From: Accumulibacter sp.
GTDB taxonomy: Bacteria > Pseudomonadota > Gammaproteobacteria > Burkholderiales > Rhodocyclaceae
DNA: 35,158 nucleotides
Direction of reading: 5' to 3'
Assembly: GCF_023806625.1 (NCBI RefSeq)
Contig: NZ_JAMTDX010000018.1
Coordinates: 1-35,158, forward strand
Part shown: positions 1 to 7,077 of the stretch, one piece after another
How the letters are laid out: each line of letters begins with the position of its first letter
How positions within the stretch are numbered: position 1 is the stretch's first letter
The notes under the pieces: model-generated
Seen by the model: only the letters and a program-made list of their open reading frames with translations
What the model was told of the DNA's origin: nothing
The model's database searches: none
Position numbers and translations under genes: made by a program

Positions 1-57
1 GCTGAAAACCGTCCACCCGTCGCCGGTTTCGCCGGGTTCTCGCGCGGGGAGCGCTGA
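1..57 (+). CDS. C-terminal end of the gene upstream of the portal (partial)
   Basis: Frame 1 is open from the window edge and ends at a TGA at 55-57 that shares its A with the portal ATG (TGATG overlap). Only 18 residues are visible, ending GFSRGER. By position it should be a gpW-like head-tail joining protein or the terminase large subunit, as in lambda (A-W-B order). The fragment is too short to choose between them. Confidence 0.5.
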   Translation, partial: AENRPPVAGFAGFSRGER

Positions 58-1544
58 TGCGGCGCGTCACCTGGCTTGACCGGGCGATCGGATCGGTCGC
101 CCCTCGGGCGGCACTGCGCCGTGTGCAGGCGCGGGAGAGCTTCATTGCCCTGGCGCGCGGCTATGACGGCGCTGCCAAGGGGCGGCGAACCGATGGATGG
201 CGCGCGGCCGGGACATCGGCCGACAGCGAGATCGCCGTCGCTGGCGGGTTGCTCCGCGACCGCATGCGCGATCTCGTGCGCAACAATCCGCATGCCGCCA
301 AGGCGGTATCGGTTCTGGTCAACAACATCATCGGCTCCGGCATCATCGCCCGTGCCGCAAGTGGGAACGACAAACTCGACGCGCAGGTCAATGCGCTCTG
401 GGAGACATGGTCGGCGCGCTGCGATGCCGACGGCCAGCTCGACTTTCTCGGTCTGCAGACCTTGGCCTGTCGTCAGATGATCGAGGCCGGGGAGGTTCTG
501 CTGCGTCGCCGCCCGCGTCGTGCGAATGACGGACTGGACGTGCCGCTGCAGCTGCAGTTGCTCGAAGCCGACATGCTCGATGCCGGGCGCAATGGCGATC
601 TCGCGGACGGTGGTCGTGTCGTCCAGGGGATCGAGTTCTCAAGCCTCGGACAGCGGCGGGCTTTCTGGCTCTTCGCGCAGCACCCGGGCGACAGCGTGGT
701 CACGACGCGCCGGCGTCTCGACAGTCTCGCGATCCCGGCTGCCGACATCGTGCATCTTTACGAGAAGCAGCGCATGCAGGTACGCGGGGTGCCGTGGGGC
801 ACGCCGGTCATGCGGGCACTGCGCGATCTCGACGACTGGACGCAAGCCGAGCTGGTTCGCAAGAAGACCGAAGCCTGTGTCGTCGGCATCGTGCTTGGCG
901 CCGATGAGGCCGAGCAGGGAATAGCCCCGTCCGTGGTTGACGCCGACGGCAACCGCGTGGAGCAATTCGAGCCTGGCCTCATCGCCTATGCGCGCGGCGG
1001 CAAGGATATCCGCTTCAATCAGCCGGCAACGACAGCCGGCGTGGCGGAATGGCTGCGCGCCCAGCTGCACATCGTGGCGGCGGGTTTCCGGATGCCCTAC
1101 GAACTGCTGACCGGCGATCTCAGTCAGGTCAACTACTCGTCGATCCGGGCGGGTCTCGTCGAATTCCGCCGCCTGATCGATGCGGTCCAGTGGCAGATCG
1201 TCATTCCGATGCTCTGCCAGCCCACTTGGGACTGGTTCACCGAGCAGGCCTGGGCGGCCGGCAAGCTCCCGCAGCCGCGCATCCAAGTCGAATGGTCGCC
1301 ACCGCGCTTCGAGGCAGTCGATCCGTTGAAGGATGCCATGGCCGACCTTCTGGCGATGCGGTCCGGCACCATGACGTTGGCACAAGCCATCGCGCGTCAG
1401 GGTCACAACCCCGATGCGGTGCTGGCCGAGATCGCCGCGATGAACGCGAAGATCGATGCGCTAGGACTCATTTTCGACAGCGACCCGCGCCGGGTCACCA
1501 AGACCGGCGTGATGCAGCCCGATCCAGGGCTCACCTCACCGTAA
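57..1544 (+). CDS. Phage portal protein, lambda gpB family
   Basis: This 495-residue protein is the portal, the dodecameric ring at one capsid vertex through which DNA is packaged and ejected. Family features include the N-terminal block around DRMRDLVRNNPHAAKAV (about residues 65-85) followed by NNIIGSGI, a central segment with IVHLYEKQRMQVRGVPWGTP, and a C-terminal stretch with QVNYSSIRAGLVEFRR (about residues 365-380), all typical of lambda-family portals. The length is close to lambda gpB (533). Its ATG overlaps the preceding stop, and the capsid fusion gene begins 10 bases after its stop, as expected for a packaging/head operon. Confidence 0.93.
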   Translation: MRRVTWLDRAIGSVAPRAALRRVQARESFIALARGYDGAAKGRRTDGWRAAGTSADSEIAVAGGLLRDRMRDLVRNNPHAAKAVSVLVNNIIGSGIIARAASGNDKLDAQVNALWETWSARCDADGQLDFLGLQTLACRQMIEAGEVLLRRRPRRANDGLDVPLQLQLLEADMLDAGRNGDLADGGRVVQGIEFSSLGQRRAFWLFAQHPGDSVVTTRRRLDSLAIPAADIVHLYEKQRMQVRGVPWGTPVMRALRDLDDWTQAELVRKKTEACVVGIVLGADEAEQGIAPSVVDADGNRVEQFEPGLIAYARGGKDIRFNQPATTAGVAEWLRAQLHIVAAGFRMPYELLTGDLSQVNYSSIRAGLVEFRRLIDAVQWQIVIPMLCQPTWDWFTEQAWAAGKLPQPRIQVEWSPPRFEAVDPLKDAMADLLAMRSGTMTLAQAIARQGHNPDAVLAEIAAMNAKIDALGLIFDSDPRRVTKTGVMQPDPGLTSP

Positions 1545-1554
1545 GGACGACAAC

Positions 1555-3504
1555 ATGCATGGCACGATCGAACTGCCGGCGATGCGCCGCGCAGCCGACC
1601 TGTTGCCGGCCACGCTCGACGAGCAGGATCGCTCGATCGAGGTGGTCTGGTCGACGGGCGCAAGGGTCCGGCGGCAGCCGCTATTCGGCGAACCGTTCGA
1701 CGAAGAACTCAGCATGGACCCGAGCAGCGTGAGGCTCGAACGGCTCAATGCCGGGGGGCCGCTGCTCAAGGTTCATGATCTCCGCACGCTCGACAGCGTC
1801 ATCGGCTCCGTCGTGCCAGGGACTGCCAGGATCGATAGCGGCCGGGGCATTGCTCGGGTCCGCTTTAGCGAGCGCGACGATGTCGAGCCGATCTGGGCCG
1901 ATGTGCGGGCGGGCCATCTGCGCGCCGTCTCCATCGGCTATCAGGTCCATCGCTTCGAGGTCAGCCGACCCGCCAATGCGCCGGAGGTCTGGCGCGCGGT
2001 CGACTGGACACCTTTCGAGATTTCCGCGGTCCCGGTCGGGGCCGATCCGGCGGCCGGCTTCCGTTCGGTTGACCCGCTGATCCCCTGCGTCGTGGACCGG
2101 GACGACGCTTCCCAACAGATGAGGACTTCCATGGAAGAGACCAATGTGACCCCCACGCCGGCGCAGGCGGCACCCGAGCCGATCACCCGTGCGGCCGATC
2201 CCCAGCCCGATACGCAGGTGCTTATCGCCCATGCCCAGACGGCTGAGCGCGAGCGGGTCGGGACCATCTACGATCTCGCAAGCCGCCTCGGTCTGGAGCG
2301 CAGCCTTGCCGAAGATCTGGTTGGTCGCGGGGTCGCCATCGACGAAGCCCGCCGGGTCATTCTCGACAAGGTGGCCGACACCGCCGAGAAGACGCGGACC
2401 TTCCCGCATGTCTCGGTTCCGCTCGGCGGGCGTGACGAGCGACTGACCCGTCGCGAGGCGGTCGCCAATGCGCTGCTGCATCGCTACAGCCCGACGCTTT
2501 TCGGCTTGAGCGATCCCGCGCGTGAATATCGCGGCATGACGCTCCTGGAGTTGTCGCGAGAGTTTCTTGCCTCGGCTGGCGTCAATGTACGCGGCATGTC
2601 GCGCGACGAAATCGCCACGCGAGCTTTGCACTCGACCTCCGACTTCCCGGAAGTGCTGTCCGCCGTCACCAACAAGACGCTGCGCCAGGCCTATGACGTC
2701 TATCCGCGCACCTTCGTGCCGTTCTGCCGTCAGGTGCTCGCGACCGACTTCAAGGCGATGAACCGGGTCCAGCTGGGTGAGGCACCTCAGCTGCTGAAGG
2801 TGAGCGAGGGCGGCGAGTTCAAGCGCGGCACCATCTCGGAGTCGAAGGAGAGCTATCGCATCGAGACCTATGGCCGCGTGGTCGCCATCACGCGTCAGGT
2901 CCTGATCAACGATGATCTCGACGCCTTCACGCGCATTCCCGCGATGTACGGCACGGCGATCGCCACGCTCGAAAGCGACGTGGTCTGGGGCATCGTCACG
3001 GCCAACGCCGCCATGGCCGATGGCGTGGCGCTGTTCCATGCGACTCACAAGAACCTCGCCGGTACCGGCGCCGCACTCAGCGTCGCTTCAGTCGGCGAAG
3101 GACGCGCCTCGATGGCAAAGCAGACCGGACTCGACAAGAAAACCGTTCTGAACATCCGTCCGAGCTATCTGGTGGTTCCGGCTGCACTCGAACTCGCGGC
3201 CGAGCAGCTCATCGCTCAGAACCTCGTCCCTGCGAAGACCGGGGATGTGGTGCCGCAATCGATCCGCACGCTGACGCCGATCTCCGAGCCGCGTCTCGAT
3301 GCCGTCAGCACTGGGGCTTGGTTCCTGGCAGCGAACCCCGCGCAGATCGACACCATCGAGTTTGCTTATCTCGAAGGTCAGCAGGGTGCCTATATCGAGA
3401 CCCGCAACGGCTTCGATGTCGACGGTGTCGAGATCAAGTGCCGCCTCGACTTTGGCGCGAAGGCGATCGACTGGCGCGGCCTCTACAAGAACCCCGGCGC
3501 GTAA
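1555..3504 (+). CDS. Prohead protease / major capsid protein fusion
   Basis: One 649-residue polypeptide joins two head functions. Residues about 1-175 look like an HK97-type prohead protease: an LLKVHD segment with His74 and an HLRAVSIGY segment with Ser126 fit the His/Ser catalytic pair of that family. Residues about 290-649 resemble a Mu-gpT/HK97-fold major capsid protein, with conserved-looking stretches around NKTLRQAYDVYPRTFVPFCR and GEFKRGTISESKESYRIETY. Residues 190-290 are a Pro/Ala-rich linker and charged helix, suited to a scaffold or delta domain. Such protease-capsid fusions are a known family. An internal ATG at 2131 with its own ribosome-binding site could also yield a separate 457-residue scaffold/capsid product. 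A Shine-Dalgarno AAGGA precedes the start at 1555. Confidence 0.88.
   Translation: MHGTIELPAMRRAADLLPATLDEQDRSIEVVWSTGARVRRQPLFGEPFDEELSMDPSSVRLERLNAGGPLLKVHDLRTLDSVIGSVVPGTARIDSGRGIARVRFSERDDVEPIWADVRAGHLRAVSIGYQVHRFEVSRPANAPEVWRAVDWTPFEISAVPVGADPAAGFRSVDPLIPCVVDRDDASQQMRTSMEETNVTPTPAQAAPEPITRAADPQPDTQVLIAHAQTAERERVGTIYDLASRLGLERSLAEDLVGRGVAIDEARRVILDKVADTAEKTRTFPHVSVPLGGRDERLTRREAVANALLHRYSPTLFGLSDPAREYRGMTLLELSREFLASAGVNVRGMSRDEIATRALHSTSDFPEVLSAVTNKTLRQAYDVYPRTFVPFCRQVLATDFKAMNRVQLGEAPQLLKVSEGGEFKRGTISESKESYRIETYGRVVAITRQVLINDDLDAFTRIPAMYGTAIATLESDVVWGIVTANAAMADGVALFHATHKNLAGTGAALSVASVGEGRASMAKQTGLDKKTVLNIRPSYLVVPAALELAAEQLIAQNLVPAKTGDVVPQSIRTLTPISEPRLDAVSTGAWFLAANPAQIDTIEFAYLEGQQGAYIETRNGFDVDGVEIKCRLDFGAKAIDWRGLYKNPGA
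2121..2133 (+). promoter_or_regulatory. Internal ribosome-binding site and start inside the protease-capsid fusion
   Basis: GAGGAC at 2121-2126 lies 4 bases before an in-frame ATG at 2131 (protein MEETNVTP...). This would start translation at the beginning of the linker/scaffold region, just after the protease domain. It resembles the nested lambda C/Nu3 arrangement. The motif is visible; its use is inferred. Confidence 0.5.
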
Positions 3505-3535
3505 GGCGCCCCACTCCACACAATCATCCTGACAA

Positions 3536-3588
3536 GAAGGGGCGGCCCTGCGGCGGCAGCCGCAAATCCTTACGACTTGCCGCCCTTC
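3536..3588 (+). terminator. Hairpin between capsid and decoration genes
   Basis: The arm GAAGGGGCGGC (3536-3546) pairs with GCCGCCCTTC (3579-3588) with one bulged G, and is followed by GTCTTTT. An inner perfect hairpin, TGCGGC-GGCA-GCCGCA, sits in the loop. It could be an attenuator or a processing/stability element that sets the capsid to decoration ratio. The T tract is short, so full termination is doubtful. Confidence 0.4.
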
Positions 3589-3610
3589 GTCTTTTGGAGA
3601 GGAGTTTTCG

Positions 3611-3946
3611 ATGAAGAACTATGTCCAGCCCGGAAAGACCATCACGCTTGCCGCACCCTATGCCGTGGCGGCCGGCGACGGCTTGCTGGTGGGCGCCATC
3701 TTCGGGGTGGCAACCGCCGCCGCCGCAAACGGAGAAGCCGTCGAGGCTGTGCTCGTCGGTGTGTTCGATCTCAAGAAGACCGCGTCGCAAGCCTGGGCTG
3801 TGGGCGACAAGGTCTATTGGGACAACACGGCCAAGGAAACGACCAAGACCGCCACCAGCAACACTCTAATCGGTGTCGCGGTCGATGCTGTCGGAAACGG
3901 TGCTGGTGAGACCATCGGTCGGGTTCGCCTGAGCGCCAGCCTCTGA
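3611..3946 (+). CDS. DUF2190-type capsid decoration/stabilisation protein
   Basis: This small 111-residue protein is beta-rich and Gly/Ala-rich. It begins MKNYVQPGKTITLAAPYAV and contains the segment AWAVGDKVYWDN, both characteristic of DUF2190 proteins. These sit directly downstream of major capsid genes and are thought to decorate or stabilise the capsid surface. A strong GGAGAGGAG ribosome site (about 3596-3604) precedes the ATG, consistent with high expression. The family assignment is from recognised sequence patterns; the decoration role is inferred from position. Confidence 0.8.
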   Translation: MKNYVQPGKTITLAAPYAVAAGDGLLVGAIFGVATAAAANGEAVEAVLVGVFDLKKTASQAWAVGDKVYWDNTAKETTKTATSNTLIGVAVDAVGNGAGETIGRVRLSASL

Positions 3947-3972
3947 CGAACGGACCTGAAGGAAGCCGAGAC

Positions 3973-4278
3973 ATGCCGCTCCCGGAAAAGCCCAGCGATC
4001 CGCCGGAGCTGCATTGGACGATCGACCGGCGTATTCCGCTCGCGCTCATCACCACGCTGCTGATCCAGTTTGGCGGCTTTATCTGGTGGTTCTCGTCGGT
4101 CGAGTCCCGGCTTACCGTCAAGGAGCAACGGTTGGCGCGTGTCGAACAGCGGCTCGACGACGACCAACGGACGATTTCGACCATTGTCGAACGTCTGGCG
4201 CGCATCGAGGAGCGATCCAACACCCAACTGGAATTGCTGCGCCGGATCGATACTCGGATGCAGGAGCGGCGGCAATGA
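3973..4278 (+). CDS. Small membrane protein with coiled coil, function unknown
   Basis: The 101 residues have a proline-rich N-terminus, one hydrophobic segment (about residues 22-41, ALITTLLIQFGGFIWWFSS) and a charged heptad-like C-terminal helix full of Arg, Glu and Leu (about 45-100). The topology resembles holin-adjacent or spanin-like accessory proteins, but it sits among head genes, where similar small proteins occur without a defined role. Its stop overlaps the next start (ATGA at 4275-4278), so the two are translationally coupled. I do not assign a function. Confidence 0.75.
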   Translation: MPLPEKPSDPPELHWTIDRRIPLALITTLLIQFGGFIWWFSSVESRLTVKEQRLARVEQRLDDDQRTISTIVERLARIEERSNTQLELLRRIDTRMQERRQ

Positions 4279-4589
4279 CGGTGTTCGACGCCGCACTGCT
4301 GACGCTCTTTGCCGATCCCAACCTGGCCGAGGACGCGCTCTGGCGTCCGGGCGGAATGGGAGCGGGGCAGGCGATCAGGGTCATTCGGGTACAGCCTCAG
4401 CCGGTGGTCGATATCGGCGGCGCCAAATTGGTGCAGGACGGCACGGTCTTCGACGTCCCGGCTGCTGTCGCACCGGCCATTGCTGAAAGGGACACGATCG
4501 AGGCAAACGGGCAGCTTTACCGCGTCCAGGCACCACCGATGCCGACGATGGACGGTCGGGTCTATCGGCTCGACGTGGTGGCGATATGA
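4275..4589 (+). CDS. Head-tail joining protein (lambda gpFII-like)
   Basis: A 104-residue protein with a predicted small beta barrel. The C-terminal part, with RDTIEANGQLYRVQAP and a final VYRLDVV strand, resembles the gpFII/head-closure group that links the filled head to the tail. The start is the ATG at 4275, which overlaps the previous TGA; the reading frame is open further upstream, but those starts lie inside the coding region of the upstream gene. It overlaps the next gene by ATGA as well. Its position after the decoration protein and before the DUF6441 and tail-terminator genes supports a connector role. Confidence 0.7.
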   Translation: MTVFDAALLTLFADPNLAEDALWRPGGMGAGQAIRVIRVQPQPVVDIGGAKLVQDGTVFDVPAAVAPAIAERDTIEANGQLYRVQAPPMPTMDGRVYRLDVVAI

Positions 4590-5290
4590 AATTCGACGTT
4601 CGCATCGATGGCGATCTTGCCAAGATTCTGGCCGGTGAGGTGCGCACCGCCGAGGCGGCCGTCACGGCTGCCGTGCGCAAGACGGGCGATGGGCTGAAGG
4701 CTGACCTGCGCTCGCAAGTCATGGGTGCGGGCCTTGGCCGTCGCCTCGCCAATGCCGTCCGGCTCAACATCTATCCGGATCGTGGGGAGAGCCTGAGCAC
4801 GGCGGCGTGGGTCTTTGCCCGTCCGGGGAAGGGTGGGCGCGGCGGTGCGGCCGACATCGTCGCGGCGTTCGAGGAAGGCACGCTGATCCGCCGCAGCGGC
4901 GGCCGGTACCTCGCCATCCCGACCGAGAATGTGCCCATGAAGGCCGGTGGCCGCCGCCGCATGACGCCCGACGACATGCAGAGCGCCACCAAATTCGGCG
5001 GCTTTGGCCGCGATCTGGAACTCGTGCCGACCAATCGTCCGGGCGTTCTGCTGCTGGTCTTGCCGGTGGTGCGGGCGACAAGCGGCAAGCGGCTGCGACC
5101 GGCAACGGTGCGGCGCGTCAAGGCGGGACGAATCGTCGAATGGGTGACGATGTTCATTCTCGTGCGCCAGGTCCAGATGCCACGGCTTCTGGATTGGCGG
5201 GGGCCTGCGGAAGCCTGGGCTGGCCGGTTGCCCGATCAGGTGGTCAAGGAATGGGAGGCGCGGGACACCGCGACCCGTAATGCCCAGTAA
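4586..5290 (+). CDS. DUF6441-type phage neck/tail completion protein
   Basis: This 234-residue protein starts MKFDVRIDGDLAKILAGEV, followed by an amphipathic helix with AVTAAVRKTGDGLKADLRSQV and a basic block that includes AGLGRRLANAVRLNIYP. These are features of DUF6441 proteins encoded between connector and tail-terminator genes of alphaproteobacterial siphophages. The role is probably in the neck or tail completion, by analogy with lambda gpZ, but this is inferred from gene order. It overlaps its upstream neighbour by 4 bases and its downstream neighbour by 11. Confidence 0.72.
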   Translation: MKFDVRIDGDLAKILAGEVRTAEAAVTAAVRKTGDGLKADLRSQVMGAGLGRRLANAVRLNIYPDRGESLSTAAWVFARPGKGGRGGAADIVAAFEEGTLIRRSGGRYLAIPTENVPMKAGGRRRMTPDDMQSATKFGGFGRDLELVPTNRPGVLLLVLPVVRATSGKRLRPATVRRVKAGRIVEWVTMFILVRQVQMPRLLDWRGPAEAWAGRLPDQVVKEWEARDTATRNAQ

Positions 5291-5702
5291 GCGCGAAGAA
5301 GTGCTTCAGGCGCTGCATGCCCGGCTGCAAGCCGTGCCGCTGGTGAAAGTCGAACGGAACCGCCTGCGCCCCGAGCGGCTTCCGCCCGAGGGTCTGATCA
5401 TCCTGCGCGATGGCGATGTCGGCGAGCCCGAAATCCTGCTCTCGCCCTTGAGCTATGTCTGGACCCACGCGACGCGTATCGAAGTGTTCTCGGGGGCGAC
5501 CGATCCCGATGGCCATCTCGACGATCTGCTCATGGCGATCGCCACGGCCCTCATTGCCGATCCGACGTTGGGTGGGTTCGTCGATCTCATTGATGTCGGT
5601 GCGCCGGATTTCGACGCGGCGGCACCCGAGGGCGGTCCCGACGTCAAAGCGGCGATCGTGCCTGTGCGGCTCATCTACGAGACCGCGCATCCACTGAATT
5701 GA
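5280..5702 (+). CDS. Tail terminator-like protein (gpU position)
   Basis: The 140-residue protein begins with a helix, SKREEVLQALHARLQAVP, followed by beta strands including THATRIEVFSGATD and a C-terminal VPVRLIYETA strand. The pattern matches small tail-terminator/minor tail proteins, sometimes mislabelled acyl-CoA transferase in databases. Such a protein would cap the tail tube and join it to the head. It is the last gene of the head-connector block before the inserted toxin-antitoxin pair, and the tail tube gene resumes at 7078, matching the usual terminator-then-tube order. Confidence 0.7.
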   Translation: MPSKREEVLQALHARLQAVPLVKVERNRLRPERLPPEGLIILRDGDVGEPEILLSPLSYVWTHATRIEVFSGATDPDGHLDDLLMAIATALIADPTLGGFVDLIDVGAPDFDAAAPEGGPDVKAAIVPVRLIYETAHPLN

Positions 5703-5723
5703 GATCGGCTTGGAAAGCCGATC
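5703..5723. terminator. Perfect hairpin between the tail terminator and the convergent RES gene
   Basis: GATCGGCTT (5703-5711) and AAGCCGATC (5715-5723) form a perfect 9-bp stem with a GGA loop, starting one base after the upstream stop. It lies between converging genes, so it could act on either strand. Neither side has a clear T run, so termination efficiency is uncertain. Confidence 0.5.
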
Positions 5724-5736
5724 GCTGAAAGAGGGG

Positions 5737-6423
5737 TTAGGCGGGATCGACCTTTGGTTCTGCGTTGACTTCAAACGTAAAGCGCAGGGTTCGATCTTTC
5801 CGAACATTGCCAACAACTGCGGGGCGGAAGCACGCAATGCAGGTGCCACCGTCATGGCGAACACTCGGGTATACGAGCCCCAAGGAGTTTTCGCCGAGCA
5901 GCTGTTGCGATAGCCGTTGAGACTCGATGTAGCTTTCCGGATCGAGGCAGGTGGCGAACGCGGCGGTTCCTCGAAGATCGTGAAAACTGCCGGTGAAATC
6001 GGCGAGATAATCGTCGTAGGTCACTGACACGGGCTTCGTCCAAGAGACCTCGGCAAGCTCGACCCGCTTGTGAAAGCCGACTTCCGCGATCGATGTTTCG
6101 ATCGCAAAGCCGCCATACCAAGCGCCTCGATCGGGGCCGTTGAAGCGGCTGCCATGGGGATGGGCATGACAGAAGGCCGCATTGATGATGCGGTAATAGG
6201 GAACACCGAAAACAAGCTCGCCGAGCCCGATGCCCGGCAAGCGGTCATTCTCGGCCAAGAGGCGATCGTTGGTCGCGTGATCGAGATCGAAGATGTCTTT
6301 CAGATGCGCGTCGTCATCAGCGATGCGCGTGAGCACGCTGTCATTGTTGTCGCTGTATTTCGACGGTATCAGTCGATGCGTGTCGAATTGACGGACGAGC
6401 GAAACCGGCGGGGAGACCGTCAA
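5737..6423 (-). CDS. RES-domain toxin (NAD-consuming toxin family)
   Basis: The 228-residue product has the RES signature around residues 91-118, GSRFNGPDRGAWYGG followed by ETSIAEVGFHK. The conserved Arg93, Tyr103 and Glu114 type positions and a His118 are visible. RES toxins of Xre/RES (MbcTA-type) systems degrade NAD+ by phosphorolysis or hydrolysis and are ADP-ribosyltransferase-like in fold. No ATG lies upstream in frame after the antitoxin gene, so I chose the TTG at 6423-6421, which overlaps the antitoxin stop as TTGA and gives translational coupling. A longer open frame running to 6729 is only an overlap with the antitoxin. It is longer than compact RES toxins (about 150-190 residues), with an extra N-terminal about 60 residues. 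Confidence 0.85.
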   Translation of the reverse strand: MTVSPPVSLVRQFDTHRLIPSKYSDNNDSVLTRIADDDAHLKDIFDLDHATNDRLLAENDRLPGIGLGELVFGVPYYRIINAAFCHAHPHGSRFNGPDRGAWYGGFAIETSIAEVGFHKRVELAEVSWTKPVSVTYDDYLADFTGSFHDLRGTAAFATCLDPESYIESQRLSQQLLGENSLGLVYPSVRHDGGTCIACFRPAVVGNVRKDRTLRFTFEVNAEPKVDPA

Positions 6424-6857
6424 TGTCCACCCCGCCGTGAGTCGACCAGCCGCCGAACAGTCCACATCGCGGCCAGTCCGCCCTGGACCATGTAGGACAA
6501 AGGCGTTCCGCCACTGAAGAGACGGTTCTTGTTCGGCAGCGTCACCCAGGCATCGGCTAGATCTTCTGGGTAGAGGATATTGAGGCTCTTGAAGATGCCG
6601 ATGAGCAGCGAGATCCGTGCGAGCCGATCCGTGTCGAGAACCCGGTTCGGGTTTTTCTTCATCTCGTAGAACACGCCATTCGAAACGCCGCCCAATAGGT
6701 CGCGAGCGTCCGCGTCCTTGATTGCCCACTTCTCCGTGATGTTGAAGAAGGCTTTGATGGAGGACGGGCTCAAACGCTCCCGCTCCGTCTGATCGTTCAA
6801 GTTGATCAGCGGCGAGGGCTCGTAACCGGACTTTGGATAAGAGAGCTGGGCTTGCAT
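6420..6857 (-). CDS. Xre/MbcA/ParS-type antitoxin of the RES toxin
   Basis: This 145-residue protein carries an N-terminal helical HTH-like region (about 28-80) and the C-terminal toxin-binding domain of the MbcA/ParS/Xre family (about 85-145). The landmarks are ADAWVTLPNKNRLFSGGTPL and a final RRLVDSRRGG. The C-terminal tail normally blocks the RES active site. The ATG at 6857 has a strong GGAGGA site 4 bases upstream. It precedes and is coupled to the toxin gene, the usual order in this class. The pair runs against the surrounding tail operon, marking it as a moron expressed in the lysogen. Confidence 0.87.
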   Translation of the reverse strand: MQAQLSYPKSGYEPSPLINLNDQTERERLSPSSIKAFFNITEKWAIKDADARDLLGGVSNGVFYEMKKNPNRVLDTDRLARISLLIGIFKSLNILYPEDLADAWVTLPNKNRLFSGGTPLSYMVQGGLAAMWTVRRLVDSRRGGH

Positions 6858-6863
6858 GGCGTC

Positions 6864-6899
6864 CTCCGAATTAGGAGTGAATATACTCCAAAACCGGAG
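6864..6899. promoter_or_regulatory. Tandem operator boxes CTCC-N6-GGAG
   Basis: Two inverted repeats of identical form, CTCC-N6-GGAG, lie at 6864-6877 and 6886-6899. Their centres are 22 bases apart, about two helical turns. One fills the spacer between -35 and -10; the other lies between -10 and the start codon and overlaps the antitoxin ribosome site. This is the geometry expected for autorepression by the Xre antitoxin or the toxin-antitoxin complex. Confidence 0.65.
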
Positions 6900-6907
6900 A
6901 ATTGCAA
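6880..6907 (-). promoter_or_regulatory. Promoter of the RES/Xre operon
   Basis: On the minus strand TTGCAA (6907-6902) and TATATT (6885-6880) are separated by 16 bases, close to sigma-70 consensus. The start would lie about 15-20 bases before the antitoxin ATG. Confidence 0.6.
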
Positions 6908-6989
6908 GGGCCCTCCGAGCTTAGATCGCCCCACGTCAGGGATGTCTCAGCGGTAACAGAAAAACTAACTGAATCAGTGGTTTGTTTCG

Positions 6990-7005
6990 GATTTGCCGGC
7001 AAATC
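6990..7005. repeat. Perfect 16-bp palindrome upstream of the tail tube gene
   Basis: GATTTGCCGGCAAATC is a perfect palindrome in the 177-base non-coding stretch between the antitoxin promoter and the tail tube start. A smaller hairpin, CCCGC-TCTG-GCGGG, follows at 7022-7035. They may be an operator or a terminator for transcription entering from the right of the moron. No clear plus-strand promoter was recognised here. Confidence 0.5.
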
Positions 7006-7077
7006 GCGACCTCCTCTGCCTCCCGCTCTGGCGGGTTGCCTGATCCACACCCTTCACACTGAGAAAGGAGACCCGGC

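Noticed and set aside
1681-3048. Minus-strand open frame of 455 codons
   Set aside because: It is antisense to the protease-capsid fusion, with no recognisable motif or ribosome site.
5737-6729. 330-residue version of the RES toxin
   Set aside because: The first about 100 residues are the antitoxin gene read in another frame; the TTG at 6423 gives the normal coupled layout.
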